The notes: generated from the letters alone by a model not told the origin. 64,000 nt of DNA from Acanthosepion lycidas (GCA_963932145.1 OZ010580.1:31611767-31675766); one strand, 5' to 3'; positions 1-12,064 are shown, numbered from the stretch's first letter. Made by a program: numbers and translations.

Positions 1-13
1 TCAGGCAACACTG

Positions 14-700
14 ATGGCAATGTTTAACATCAGTAGTCTATATAGCAACATGCCATATGATTTAAGTAAACAGGCAATCTCATTCTGGATTGAAAAACAC
101 TCAGAAACACTACATCCCAGATTCAGTAAGGAATTCATTATCAATAGTATAAACCTAATTCTGAACAATAACACTTTTGAATTTGACAGCAAAACTCTAT
201 CAAATCTTAGGTACTGCAATACAAACAAAAATGACACCAACATATGCCACCCTAACATTAGCTTACCTAGAGGAAAACCTCTATGAAAAGACAGAAAAAA
301 ATATATGAGGAAAATATAAAAACCCACTACACTAAATCTTGGAAGTGATATTTAGATGATTGCTTCATCTTCTGGAAATCCTCATGGGGTGATATTAACC
401 AATTCCACACTCCAAAACTTACACCCAAATATCAAATTTACCCAGGAATATAATTTTAACAAACTGCTATTCTTAGATATACTCATGAGAAATAGAAACA
501 ACCACATTATCACAGATATTTACCACAAACCTACAGACACCCAACAATATCTTCATTTCAAGATCCATCACCCAAAAGGCTGTCTAAAATTCATTCCCTA
601 TCTCCTAGCACATAGGGTTTGCATTATATTGTCTGGCAAACACCACCAAAAAACCCACCTAGAACAACTATATAAAACTCTCAAAAAACGAGGCTAACCC
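14..700 (+). pseudogene. Penelope-type reverse transcriptase fragment
   Basis: This is the polymerase part of the Penelope-like element. Three consecutive frames each carry a piece: about 90 residues to 286, a short YLDD-bearing piece around 300-400 (stop at 305-307, YLDD at 349-360), and about 110 residues in 356-697 with the conserved I-I-T-D-I-Y-H-K-P-T-D segment. The active-site Y-L-D-D is intact, but the reading frame is broken at least twice, so no working enzyme is expected. The matching frames on the minus strand are shadows. Confidence 0.85.
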
Positions 701-999
701 ACAACACTAATAAACAAAAGTTTTGAACTAGCAGGTAAAATACCTTTAGACCAACTATGAAATCCAAAGAAACACAATGTTGAAGAAATTCTAGCATATA
801 TCTCAACATACAACAAAAACAATCCTGAACTATTTACAGAAATTACAAGAAATCTAAACCTATTTAACAAGAATGATAAAATGAAAAATATACTGAAACA
901 ATTAAAAGCAAATGTTAATCAAAAAACCTAAAAGTCACATTAACCTCATTCAAATTTAGCCAACATATAGGAGGGTTGCAAAATGCAACAAGAAAAGAC

Positions 1000-1340
1000 G
1001 TGCATTTTGTGATATCATTACAGAAGGAAACTCCTACAGTTTCGAAAACCCCTTGACATTCACAATAAAGAAAAACTTAAACTGCAACTCCAAAAATCTT
1101 ATTTATGTATGCAAGTGCACAAAATGCAACAAGTTCTACATAGGTATCAGAGTTTCCCTTCACAAAAGCAATATCAAATTACCAGATAACAGAAAACTCT
1201 TTGTATCACAACACATCTACAAATGTAATCAAGGGAAATTTAAAATTATGTCAATATATCAAACAGACAATTATTCTTACTGACAAATGCAAGAAAAAAA
1301 TTTCATAGACAAATTTAAACCAGCACTAGACAGATCATAA
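1000..1340 (+). pseudogene. GIY-YIG endonuclease-like segment of the Penelope element
   Basis: The open part (1053-1283) reads L-N-C-N-S-K-N-L-I-Y-V-C-K-C followed by C-N-K-F-Y-I-G, then a region with V-S-L-H-K-S and V-S-Q-H-I-Y. This is the usual layout of the GIY-YIG nuclease at the C-terminus of Penelope elements, where it nicks target DNA. A stop at 1270 separates the last block, F-I-D-K-F-K-P-A-L-D, from the rest. Upstream cysteines suggest the linker finger seen in the family, but that part is shifted in frame. Confidence 0.8.
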
Positions 1341-1680
1341 CCCCACACACATAAATACACACCATACACACATAATGGCCAAAAGCACGAGTTGAACCTC
1401 ACTCAAAAACACACACACACAAATATCTATGGAGAATGAATATATATATACATACTGACAAAAACAAACACACTAGATGGACTACATGTGCATGTACACA
1501 CGAACCCTACACACCATAGGAAGTGTGTGTGTATATATGTGTGTGTGTGTGTGCATATATATATATATATATATATACATACTAATTCCTTATAATAAAA
1601 CAATATATATACATATATATATGTAGAGAAGGAATATGTATACACATACTAGTAAAAACACATGCACACACAATACACAA
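1341..1680. repeat. CA/TG and TA microsatellite cluster after the Penelope element
   Basis: Short CA-rich runs, a TG run near 1538-1553 and a TA run at about 1555-1577 follow the Penelope stop codon. They could be part of its 3' untranslated end or of the flank. Open frames here are repeat translations. Confidence 0.7.
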
Positions 1681-1689
1681 AAATAGAGA

Positions 1690-2960
1690 TAGGTTTAAAA
1701 AGATACAGAGGTCATAAAAAGATAAGAACAAAGACCTCCTTCCTTTACCCTTTCTCTGACTAATCTTAATTGTTTTATTACCCCTTAAGCAGAAGAATAT
1801 TTTCCCCACAGGTCCAAGAAAATTTGGATTACTACTACACACAAAAGACAATGGTGAAACATTGGAAAACATAAGGAAAATGAATTAGTTCCTTTAAATA
1901 TTATGTGGATATAACCACTCTTCAACTGATGAAAGCTGAAAGACCCAAAACCTGTGTAGCAAATATATGGAAAGTAAAGCATAATATATTTCTAAAAAAT
2001 CCTCATTAAAACCAAAAATGTTTGCAGCTTCTCTTTACTCTTTAATATATATATATATGTATGTATAAAATGTTTGGTGATATCAAACTATTACATAGTG
2101 TTTGTTGTTTTAATATTTTTGCTTTCTTTTTATTTCTGAAGTGTACAAAAGTCATCTCTAGATTTTGCAAATTTTTCTGATGAAATCTGCTCCCTCTACT
2201 GCCAAGACTATAATGAAATTCAACATTTCAACTGGACATTCTTCAGTACACTTTTGTAGGAAGAATTAAATAAAAGGGAGGGAAGGAATAAACCAAAAAA
2301 AAAAACATGAGCAAAGAAAATAAAAACCCTGCATAACAATTTCACCCTTAATAAAAGAGAAATAATATTAATCAAAAGTGAATTGATGATCATCAGTTAC
2401 AATGGAAGTAGCAAGCAGCTTTTGGTTGATTCCTGGTATTTAGAAGATAAATGGATTAGGCTAAATTTGGTGCCTTTATCCAGGCCGATATGATATGGAA
2501 GCTTACAGCCTGTTGGCATCTTGCTTATTGATTCTCTACCCAAATAGCTTCTTCCCAAATGAGAGATGTCTGCATTCTAGGCAATTTATAATTGATTAAT
2601 TAGGACAAAAGTGCTTCATGTGATGGGGAAAGGTGTGAGAGTAACACTCCAAGAACTGAACTGTGAAAAAGTGATTTTCTCTAATTCTATTATAAAATCT
2701 CTGCATAAAGGCTTATGTACCCTCAAAGATCTCATCATGGATATGATGATCAAAAAGGAGTATTCATCAATGCTTTTACAAGTTTGAGAATTGCTAAATT
2801 ACATTACTCCATCGACTTACTAACCCACTTCAATACCTGAACTTATTAACCAGTAACAAACTTCTAATAGTTAAATGAATCTCAAATGTGATTTAATGGA
2901 TTATATAGCTGTTTTCCCCACATGCTAAGAAATAATTTAACTTTTATTTACACAAATAAA
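1690..2960. other. Unassigned AT-rich stretch
   Basis: No protein similarity, tRNA-like box or long repeat was recognised apart from a short TA run near 2046-2058. Stops are frequent in all frames. Confidence 0.6.
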
Positions 2961-2966
2961 TATACC

Positions 2967-3395
2967 TTTTTTTTAAATCAGTTTCACCTCATGCAAGGCA
3001 GAAAAGCCACTAAGACACAACAGGTTACTGGGTGTGGAAGAATTATGAACATAAATATTTATAATGAGTGGGAAGAGAAAATAGTAATCAAGAGGACAGC
3101 AGATAGCCATTGACACTGCATTTAAATTTTTGTAGATTAAAGTTGGTTGAAAAGCATGGAGCTGGAAGGGAGTTCCACAAGTAAGAAGGACAAGAAAAGA
3201 AACTGTTAGCATAGAATTTACGGTTACATCTAGTCTACTCGACTGTAAATTGATGAGATTTCAATGCCAGTCAAGTACTGCAATTAAATTCAGAAAGTCT
3301 AGGTACCATAGCAAAGAGCTCATCAGAACAATTACCATGAAAGTATTCATAGAAAAAGGACAGAGAGCCAACCTTACAGTGGTGAGAAATTGTGA
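2967..3395 (-). mobile_element. LINE-A copy, 3' fragment (jockey/CR1-like)
   Basis: Read on the minus strand, this ends in the same 3' tail as the other LINE-A copies: a C-C-T-T-G-C-like box, a diverged G-G-G-T-G-A-A-type box and an A-run, seen here as a T-run at 2969-2976. Before the tail, minus-strand frames give the C-terminal sequence L-L-T-C-G-T-P-F and F-Q-P-T-L-I-Y-K-N-L-N-A-V, matching the end of the copy at 16.5-18 kb. It is strongly 5'-truncated, as is normal for target-primed insertion, and non-functional. Confidence 0.8.
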
Positions 3396-3399
3396 AAAT

Positions 3400-4745
3400 A
3401 AGTTATTTTATTGCATAATTTGAATGAATTTTCTTCAACAGATTCTTCTGCAGAAAGTCATGTTGATTTAGCAAAAATGAGTCTTTTGAACAGTCAGTCT
3501 TATAAAATTTTGTCATAAATGAAAAAAAAACAAAAAATTAAATATTAAAATATTTAAAAAAAATATTGTTTCAAAAGTTTCAATTTTAGAAATAAAATAA
3601 AAGCCTTTCAATTCAAAATTTATTTTGGAATTGTGTATAAAGTCTTTTCACTATTATTATTTTAATACCAATGAAAATTGACACTATTAAAGTCTAAGGC
3701 CCTACATTTTCTAGCAGAAATTTTCATGTGTTATTAAAAAATAAACTTATACTTTTTCTGACAAAGAATTGGTTTGGTTTTGCTTTTGTACATGTATGTA
3801 ATTTTTATCTCCTCTCAACATATTTTTACATGACATGTATATTTTTTATTTATGTATATTTATTTACTAGCAATGATACCAAGCATTGTGTGGGCCAATC
3901 TCTTTACTCTGCTATGCTACACAGATTTATTTTTTAGTCCGTGAAATCAGTCTATGCCTTAAAATGGTATTATGAAAATAGTTGTAATCAAAGCTGCTTG
4001 ATAGGTTTAACCATTTTGTTCATCCTTTATTTTATATATGGCATGTTATAATATTATAATACATAATATTTGTTAGATTTTCAAAATATACTATTAAGAA
4101 ACACCAAGATCTCAAACTGTGATCTAATTGCTAAAGTGGTTATCACCATCAAAGCAGGAAATGCTTTTAATTGAATAGTTAAGCAATTTATTTATAAAGG
4201 TTAACATCAAAAGAATCTCATTTTTTTTCTAAATATCACAAAAGACCAAACTGGAAAATTATCACAAAACACAATTATTTTTAAAACTTTGGTTTTTAAG
4301 GCTCAATATACAAAGTTGTTACTTACAGTGGACAAGAACTGCTAAGTTGGGCAAGATATAAGATATATTTAATTGATGTCAGAATTTTATGTTATATTTG
4401 CAGACATATAGATACACATAGTCAGACAAGTAACTTTATATATTGAAGTACTTCTTATGATTTTGAGCCAACATAGGAACTGAGTTTTATATATCAGAGG
4501 AGTAACTACATCTTATTTTTTTTCCATTTTCCTTTTTTTGTGAAAACATTTTCACTATTATTTTATTGCCAGTTTTATCTCATCTTATTAATTTATTCTT
4601 AATTTTGTCAGAAACATATTCATCATTACTGACAATATTAAAATCCTTCTGTACTTGAAAAATTCTTTTATTCCTTGTTGAAAGAGTCTGGGATTCTAAA
4701 CAAAAAGCATTTTCAGAATTCTCTTTCTTACTTTGAAATGCTTAA
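3400..4745. other. Unassigned AT-rich stretch
   Basis: Nothing recognised: no element ends, no tRNA-like boxes and no protein similarity. It could be single-copy intergenic or intronic DNA. Confidence 0.5.
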
Positions 4746-4750
4746 CCTAG

Positions 4751-5040
4751 AAGACAGCAGATAAAAGTGTTGGTTGGATCCAGTGACTTGACACAAAGAG
4801 TTGAGAGCTACTACAGTGGTGTCTAAAATCTTGGAGAGTTGAGTTAAATGAAGATAACTGAGACATCCAGAAGAGGCATGGCATGTGGAACTAAAACAAT
4901 CTACCTCAGTAGATTCAAAATTCCAATCACCTGAAGAAGGCTGGAGCATACATTGACTGAAACATTGTGAATATAGCAACAAAGAAGAGGACAACAGTCA
5001 GAACAATGTAAACAGTGTAAATATAAGAAATATAGGCAGC
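4751..5040 (+). mobile_element. SINE-A copy, head-body-tail form
   Basis: This shares with the copies at 24.3, 45.1, 53.0 and 57.7 kb a head reading ATAAAAGTGTTGGTTGGATC, a central block (GGCATGTGGAACTAAAACA) and a tail block with CTGAAGAAGGCTGGAGCAT and GAAACATTGTGA. It ends in AACAATGTAAAC and AGAAATATAGGCAG. In better copies the head has tRNA-type A and B promoter boxes, so this is probably a polymerase III-derived retroposon. The left inverted arm seen in other copies is absent here. Confidence 0.75.
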
Positions 5041-5044
5041 TATA

Positions 5045-6045
5045 GAAGAAAGATGCTAGTAACCTCATAAATGTGATGTGTTGAATTTATTTTACTCAGT
5101 GTGGGTTTATATTTTCATTATAAATAATGATGAGATTTCTATAAACGAAATCAGGGTGTTTTGCATAAATATTATCCACTCCACTTCATTAAACCTACCA
5201 TATTCTTCCCATTGATAACTGAGACTTTATGCAGATAGCATTTTGAGTTTGATGTTTATAATTTTTTTTTTCATAGTACCAACCAGAATATTTCAACAAA
5301 AGAATTAGTTTTTCATAGTAGGCTTTTGTCATTGTTAATAATGATGATTATATTCTTAACAAATCATTTGTTACATCTGAAGGATTTTCCATTTCCTTTC
5401 TAAAAATGTGACTTTACATTCCAAACAAACTAATAGTTTAAAAAATGTAATTAGTTTAGATTATTTTGTTTATTTTAAGATTTAAGAACCTTATAATGGT
5501 GAGAGTAAAAAGGAATCTGCAACCAATTTTCATTATACAGAATGCAACTTTAAAGTGTGAACAGTTTGTCTATTGAGGATAATAAGAAATCTGAACAATA
5601 GAATTTTCCAACAGTTTTCTCTTTAAAATGTGATTAATTACTATTCCAAAATAAGGTCCTTTCTGTGTGTGATTCATGACAAATAATGAATATCAGTTAT
5701 GTTTTGTGGTTCTTCTTTTGGAATTCTTTATTCTTATTAATTTTTCTGTAATTTTATTTCCAAATCAAATAAAAAAAAAGCTTTAGAAAACTTAAAAGAC
5801 ATTTGAAATTATATCAGGAATGTAAGGATGAAAAGATTTGTATGACAAACTTTTTCAACATTTTCCTAGCTTCTAAAAGATAATTATTCTTTCAGTTTCA
5901 TTTCTTTTAGATCGCAGATTAGAGAAGGATAAATAATTTAATTTTTTAATTCTAGTAGTTGTTAACTTGCACGTTGTTTTAATTTTCCCTATTTAATTGC
6001 AAATAAGATAAAAAGGTTATGATTAAGTAGGAAGATACTGTGTAA
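5045..6045. other. Unassigned AT-rich stretch
   Basis: No element or gene recognised. It is AT-rich with stops in all frames. Confidence 0.5.
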
Positions 6046-6049
6046 AGAT

Positions 6050-6500
6050 TTCATTAGAAACAGAGAAAAGAGTGCTGGATTGCTATGTAATATCCATCCT
6101 CTTAGATGGTAGTGAATGCTTAACTGTGTTCTCATAGATGGGGAGAAAACTAGAGGCAACAGAAATGTGGTTCTACAGAAGGATACTGAAAATTCCATAG
6201 ATGGAGCAAGTAAGCAATTAAAATTTTAAGGAAAATGGCAACAAAAAGAACACTTATACTCAGAATCTGGAAGAGATAGCTGAAATTCCTTGGATGCATA
6301 ATGAGGAAGGAGGGCTTGGAAAACTTAACCATCACAGGGCACATTGAAAGCAAGAGAGATAGGGGAAGGCAGCAAGCCACCTACTTGATGTGCTTGTGTG
6401 AATGGATGGCAGAACAAAATAGATGGCATGAGCCTTATCAAAAGGTGTACAACTGCTGATGGCCACAAGGGATAGGAAGAAATTTGGGGAATTGAAGGAA
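6050..6500 (+). mobile_element. LINE-B copy, C-terminal reverse-transcriptase fragment
   Basis: Shifted plus-strand frames give pieces of a non-LTR polymerase C-terminus: an M-W-F-Y-R-R-M-L-K-I-like block near 6165-6200, a K-R-T-L-I-L-R-I block near 6245, and a G-H-I-E-G-K-R-like block near 6340. The same order is clearer at 23.3-24.0 kb. Many stops and frameshifts are present. The clade cannot be fixed from this part alone. Confidence 0.75.
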
Positions 6501-6504
6501 ACGG

Positions 6505-7280
6505 GTTTGAATCCTCAAATAAATTGGAAAATTGTAGGTTTTATGAACACCCCCAATAGTTTTAGGGATAGGTGCAAGCTATGTTTAGAAGAAAAAATCA
6601 GGGTAAATAAAATATGAAGATCAATGCAATCTATTAAATCAACAGAGAGAACTAATCATGAAATGTAAACATAGGAAAAATTCTAAATTACATAAGAATA
6701 CATGTGCACATATGTGGGGGGTGTATATGTACGTATAATGGCATATATGTATGGACATGTAAATGTACATATATGTATGTATGAAGATATGTATGCATAT
6801 AAGTATGTTGGACAGCATGATTTATTCCATTGGGTGCATGGGTATTACCCTCAATCTATAAATCTATAACTTAACTAATTTAATCTTAACTGGTTTAAGT
6901 TTAAATCCCCCACCACTTATTAATAATATTGGACACCTGTAGTACAAAAACTATTTACTGTGAATCCCAGAAAGACACACTTGGGGCCTGTATAAGGAAT
7001 GCCACATAGTAGAAACTGATATTAAACTACAAACAACAAAGGTTCTGGCCATAAATAAACTCTAACCCCAGATGCATTTCACCCTGGAATAAGATATCTT
7101 ACACCCCCACCAATCACTAACACAAACTCATTCTCATTAACAAGGCATCTACCAGAGGAGGCCTGACATTGAAAATAAATTTAAAACAATGTTCCAAGAC
7201 AGACACTAAGGGGCTGATAGTAGCTACATACAGAATGGCTTGAAATAGACTATCTCTATGTTGAGGTAATTTTTGATTTT
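6505..7280. other. Unassigned stretch
   Basis: There are short ATGT-rich runs near 6710-6800. The part at 6830-7260 is less AT-rich and looks like old repeat sequence, but no second copy was found in the window. Confidence 0.45.
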
Positions 7281-7283
7281 TTG

Positions 7284-7284
<1 letters not shown>

Positions 7285-7323
<39 letters not shown>
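7285..7323. repeat. (TA)n microsatellite
   Basis: An uninterrupted TA run of about 19 units. Confidence 0.95.
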
Positions 7324-7328
<5 letters not shown>

Positions 7329-7329
7329 G

Positions 7330-7910
7330 TAGAGACTGAGGTCAACACTGAGTGGTGAAAGTCTGTTTCATGCTTGAATGTAAGCTTCAGAACATGTGTG
7401 TTGGTTTGACATGAACATGTCCTTAAACGTTCTTGACTTGACCAAAAGGGCCTTTAAAAAGACCTGATGTATAATTATTTGAGTAAGTAGGACTCAAAAC
7501 TTTTATGTATCTCCTCATATATATATATAAGATAGAATTTAAGGTAATTAAATTTTTTTATATTTTGGTCAATGTTTTGTTCTGTAAGAATGGCACTAGA
7601 ACAACAAGGAAGAGCAAAAATTTGACAAGAGAATAAAAATTTTAAACATTCAATTGCTTTTTAAAAATTCCATCTTACAATATTTTGTTTGGATATTTCA
7701 TATCAGTCATTTTATAATATATATTTATTTATATATATAGAATAGCAGAAGCAGGTATCAGTCAGTCTTGGAAGACTATGAAGTATAATAGGGTGGCTTG
7801 TTAATCTGTTGCACGTGCCTGCTTGAGCACATTTGTGTTTCTTCAAGACCCAAATTTCCAACCTGTGCTTTACACCACAACAGAACTTAATTACTTTTTC
7901 TGGCATGATC
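7330..7910. other. Unassigned stretch
   Basis: No second copy in the window and no protein similarity; short TA tracts at 7517-7529 and 7717-7738. Confidence 0.45.
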
Positions 7911-7914
7911 AGGA

Positions 7915-8195
7915 GTAGAACAAGGTCAGTATGTTCAACCCTTCAGCCACAGTGAATTGTGACTTTGTCCAAGAATAACCACCATCAACGCCTTCCTAAC
8001 AGTTTCTTTGATCCAATTTTACTCTCAAGGCTTGGGTCAACATGTGGCATAATTTCTAGGCACTTCATGATAGTGCCACACTCTGGTATCATCTCCCAAG
8101 ATATATATTATCAAGAAGTCACCTACAAGACAAATCAACCATGGCTAGATTCAAACCCAGTTCTCATGTTCAGGATAGAAGCATTCTAACCACTT
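7915..8195 (-). mobile_element. SINE-B copy, minus strand
   Basis: On the minus strand it reads AAGTGGTTAGAATGCTTC, then a B-box-like GGGTTTGAATCTAGCC, a block GGTTGATTTGTC, a body with TTCTTGATAATAT and GGAGATGATACC, and an end with AAAGTCACAATTC and GGTTGAACATACTG. These blocks occur in the same order in the plus-strand copy at 13.84 kb. The start of the tRNA-like head is lost. Confidence 0.8.
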
Positions 8196-8433
8196 GATAA
8201 TGAACCAACAAAACAAACACACAGACACTACCAGACAGACACTAGAATCCAGATGTACACACACACCATAAGACAAAAATATGTAAGACCTACCTGAACA
8301 ATGAAAAACAAATTATACAGCATTCAAAGTACCAGAACTTTGACTTTCATAACTAATTTCCAACAAGTTCTGATGAATGTTAAATAAAAGTGAAACATGT
8401 TAAATTTATAAACGTTTCCTATTTGTTCCTTTT

Positions 8434-8543
<110 letters not shown>

Positions 8544-8821
8544 ATAACAGGAAAACAGTTTTAAAATTAAGGAGAGCAAACTTTTTCTAGGTATATATTT
8601 TCACTTGAAAGCTTTTCAGTTATGGTTAAAATTGTTACTTTTATTTTTGTTTTCAGTGTTTTTCACTTGTTTAAACATCATTATATATTGTAAAGAACAA
8701 CTCAAAAAGAAAATTCAGTGTATTTATCATAAATTAATATTTTTCAAAATAAACTATAAATATAATCATAAAAAATATAAAAATAAGCATTCATCACGCA
8801 TTTTTAATATCAAATACATCT

Positions 8822-8823
<2 letters not shown>

Positions 8824-8879
<56 letters not shown>
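8824..8879. repeat. (TA)n microsatellite
   Basis: A TA run of about 27 units. Confidence 0.95.
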
Positions 8880-8881
<2 letters not shown>

Positions 8882-9605
8882 TTGGCAACATTATTTCTTC
8901 AAAGTTAGAGAATTTTCCAGATATCAATTATTTTTGTTCAGTTTATTTGATAATTTCCTCTTGCCAAAATATATTCCTTTTGCTACATTAAAATGGAAGT
9001 CCCCACAAACCAAAATATTAAATCAGTGTGTAAAATTATGTACCTGTCATATATTGTTATAGTTAAAGGAAGAAAGTGATCTAGACGATAGATACAAACC
9101 ATAAAGATTAAATTTCCGTTTCCTTTTTCCCCTGATGTCAAGCAGGAGATTCAATTTGCATGATGACAGCTTAGATACAGAAATTTGTTAATTTGTTTCC
9201 TTTTATTTATAAAATCCAAAATGATAAACCAACTGAAAAATTTGTTTGACTTCAGAAAAGACTCGTTCTTTCAATTTTCTTTCCTCCTTTTTAATATTTT
9301 AGTATCAAACTCGGCCATTTTTAAAAATTATATCTCCTAATTAGATTCCTTTACTTTTTAATAAATTTTACTTTTTTGTTGTCAAACCATCAATTGAATT
9401 GTTTTGATGCTATAGAGAGAAGTTTGTACTTGCTGTTTTCGTTTGCGGTTGGCATATGTTTTGTACCTGGATACATCAGAAAAATGATTATCAAATTAGT
9501 TAAAATATTTTGAAATGATTAAAATTGATTGGGATTTCATGTTAAAACTGTATATACTTAGAAAAGATGACAGGCATATGTATGTACATATGTACTATGA
9601 ATGAG
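8880..9605. other. Unassigned AT-rich stretch
   Basis: No element or gene recognised. Confidence 0.5.

Positions 9606-9608
<3 letters not shown>

Positions 9609-9646
<38 letters not shown>
9609..9646. repeat. (TA)n microsatellite
   Basis: A TA run that borders the first copy of the direct repeat at 9644-9800. Confidence 0.95.
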
Positions 9647-9648
<2 letters not shown>

Positions 9649-9800
9649 TTATGCCCTTGTGTAGTCGAGACACATATATGTATATACTTGAAAAATGTGT
9701 ATATATTTTCTTTATATCTTAAAAAATATTATATTTATATAGCACCACACATTCAGATGCAAAAATAAATAGATGTATATGGGAATGTATGCCAGAATAT
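9644..9800 (+). repeat. Long direct repeat, copy 1
   Basis: About 155 bp that recur at 10384-10537 with small differences. Shared blocks include GCACCACA, TTCAGATGCAAAAATAAATA and GGAATGTATGCCAGAATAT. Both copies are embedded in TA tracts and bracket a minus-strand SINE-C. Confidence 0.9.
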
Positions 9801-9816
9801 ATATATATGTACACAC

Positions 9817-9859
<43 letters not shown>

Positions 9860-9867
9860 AATATATG

Positions 9868-10262
9868 ATCGACTCTCCCGTCGAGATTCGACGTATGAGG
9901 GTCAAGCAGATCAGTTTCCAGGAAGCCGACAGCCCGACACCAGCACATGAGATTTGATTATAGTGGTGAAGGCCTTGTGCACGACCATCCACACTTTTTG
10001 GAGGGACGAATACAGTGACCTGGTGCACCGAATGCCACAATGTTCCCAAATGACCCTCCGCAGGTTTTGAATTCAGAGTTGTCCTTCTCCTAGACCAGTT
10101 GCCATCGAAGGCTATAGAACCCAGTCTGTCCTGCTATTTTACCCATAGCTGGAGGGAGAAGAAGAGGATTCATACCTTTCCCAAGGGTATTAGCATGTAA
10201 GTGAATGTAATGAATTCAACTGGAATTCGAACTCGGCTCTCCGATTACTCCACCGTGTCTCC
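9868..10262 (-). mobile_element. SINE-C copy, minus strand, long-tail form
   Basis: On the minus strand it starts ACACGGTGGAGTAATCGG, has the B-box-like GAGTTCGAATTCCAG and the shared central domain (ATTCACTTACATGC, CCCTTGGGAAAGGTATGAAT, CCAGCTATGGGTAAAATAGC). The tail has GGACAGACTGGG, CTAGGAGAAGGACAACTCTG and GGTGCACCAGGTCACTG. It is among the best-preserved copies and has no 5S-like head. It keeps many CpG sites, which suggests a younger insertion. Confidence 0.85.
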
Positions 10263-10333
10263 TATATATATATATATATATATAAATATATATAAATTTA
10301 TATATATATATATATATATATAAATATATATAA

Positions 10334-10350
<17 letters not shown>
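10263..10350. repeat. (TA)n and compound TA/TAAA microsatellite
   Basis: TA tracts interrupted by AAATATATAAAT, ending in an AC run at 10351-10367. Confidence 0.9.
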
Positions 10351-10367
<17 letters not shown>

Positions 10368-10383
10368 TCAAACACATATATAT

Positions 10384-10537
10384 ATGGTTATGTACTTGTG
10401 TACTGGACATATATATGTATATATTTGACAAATGTGCATATCTTTTCTTTATATCTTCAAAAATATTATATTCATATAGCACCACATATTCAGATGCAAA
10501 AATAAATAGACGTATATAGGAATGTATGCCAGAATAT
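10384..10537 (+). repeat. Long direct repeat, copy 2
   Basis: Second copy of the 9644-9800 repeat, offset by about 740 bp. Substitutions are scattered, so the duplication is not very recent. Confidence 0.9.
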
Positions 10538-10827
10538 ATATATATATATATATAAATATATACACACACACACACATGCACAAATATATACATATATATA
10601 TACACACACACACACATATATATATATTTGTATATATTGGTATGATAAAAATATACATATACACACATATACTTGCATGTACATATATATTTCTTTCTCA
10701 GGTTTTATAAATACAGTTGTCAGTGTTATATAACAGAGCTCTATAAGTATATATTATTGAATATACATAAAATCTAGTGCCAATAGCACAACAATGAGAT
10801 TCATGCAAAACTGTAATTTTCAGGGGC

Positions 10828-10875
<48 letters not shown>
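10538..10875. repeat. TA and CA/TA microsatellite cluster
   Basis: Several TA and AC runs at 10536-10630, then a TA run at about 10832-10875. The long open frames are Tyr-Ile repeat translations. Confidence 0.9.
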
Positions 10876-10878
<3 letters not shown>

Positions 10879-10879
10879 G

Positions 10880-11640
10880 TGTTTGTCAAAATATTTGTTT
10901 GTTTCAATATATACATTTATTTAAGTTCATACCTGCACAAGCTATTTTATGTTTATGTAGAATGTACATTTGTACATGGATGTGTGTATGTAAAATATAC
11001 TTATGCACATTGGTAAAAAATAGTTTTCTTTTTTATTATCCTTTAATCTTTTTCTTGCATGAATGAAAGAACTTAATTGAACATGAAAGAGATGCTTATT
11101 TTGAAAAGACCTGACAGAAACTCAAATTCTTTAAATGTTATTATTTCATCCCTTTAAAAGATTCTGAATTATTTTTATTTTGTTCTCATGATCCCTGATA
11201 TAAACAAGTAGTTATATGTTATACTTTTTTTTTTATAAAACTCTAAAAAGATGGGAAACAATGACTCAAAATTTAATTTTCCTATTTATTTTGATGCCTT
11301 AAAAAGATACCATAGTTGAGAAAATGTGATACATTTTGACACCAAAAGAAATTATCTCACAAAATTAAGTCACCAAATGAAAAAAGAACAAGAAAATAGA
11401 AAATTAGTTACATAATTTTACCAATATACATGGTATATTAAACCTAAAATAAAGCAATCCAGTTTGAATAAACCACTGAGTCTGTTGATAGATGAAATTC
11501 TTGTCTATAGTTTTGATGAGTAATTTATACAGAGTAAATTATATTTACTAACATGACCAATAAGGCAAAAAGTTTGACAAATAATAGTTTTGAACTGCAT
11601 CACCACTTGATAGAGAATATAACGACAGTCCACTTTTTTT
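10880..11640. other. Unassigned AT-rich stretch
   Basis: No element or gene recognised. Confidence 0.45.
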
Positions 11641-11679
11641 ATATATGCAAATAATAAAAATACACTTGAAGCATTTCAG

Positions 11680-12060
11680 CAAAATTATATACTTCATAAA
11701 ATGCTCAGATAAATGTTCTGCAAAGAAATGTTTGAAGGATAGATTCTCAGCACCTGTATGACTTAGACAAATTAGAAAGAAACCTATAATTAGAATAACA
11801 GTTGAAATATCTGGGATATATAATGAGGAAAGAGATATTGGAAAATTTAACACTCACAAGACATGCTAAAGAGAGGAAAGATGAATGGAAACAGTGGGTA
11901 ACCTACTTAATGAGTTTGTGAATGAATGGCATTGTGGAAACAAAAAAAAATTAATGTCATATTTTGCTTAGAGCTACAAGGGACAGCAAATTCTGAAGAG
12001 CCATGATTGCCTACATCCTAAAGAGACATAATCCATAAAAAAAATGATACTTTGGAATCA
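11680..12060 (+). mobile_element. LINE-B copy, C-terminal fragment
   Basis: A plus-strand frame around 11800-11920 reads a Y-I-M-R-K-E-I-L-E-N-L-T-L-T-R-H block, then Q-W-V-T-Y-L-M-S-L. This matches the H-I-M-R-K-E..L-E-N-L-T-L-T-G-H end of LINE-B seen at 6.3 and 23.8 kb. A block about ATKDSKFWRAMIAH follows near 11970-12010. It is strongly truncated and decayed. Confidence 0.7.
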
Positions 12061-12064
12061 ATAG

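Larger units (their letters stand above)
1..1340 (+). mobile_element. Penelope-like retroelement, degenerate, 5' end outside the window
   Basis: Translated pieces in shifting frames follow the order of a Penelope-like polymerase. There is an S-S-L-Y-S-N-M-P motif near 32-58, then G-T-A-I-Q-T-K-M-T-P-T-Y-A (210-248), which resembles the family's GTxxGTKMAPTYA block. The catalytic Y-L-D-D is at 349-360, and a PNIKFTQEY...FLDIL block lies around 425-490. A Cys-rich stretch and a GIY-YIG endonuclease-like segment (L-I-Y-V-C-K-C, F-Y-I-G) follow near 1095-1160, then a stop at 1338-1340. Penelope elements join a reverse transcriptase to a GIY-YIG nuclease for target-primed insertion. Frameshifts near 205 and 400 and several stops show that this copy is dead. 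It starts inside the reverse transcriptase because the window begins there. Confidence 0.9.

Noticed and set aside
1..327. Minus-strand open frame over the Penelope element
   Set aside because: It is the shadow of the plus-strand reverse transcriptase, which carries the conserved motifs.
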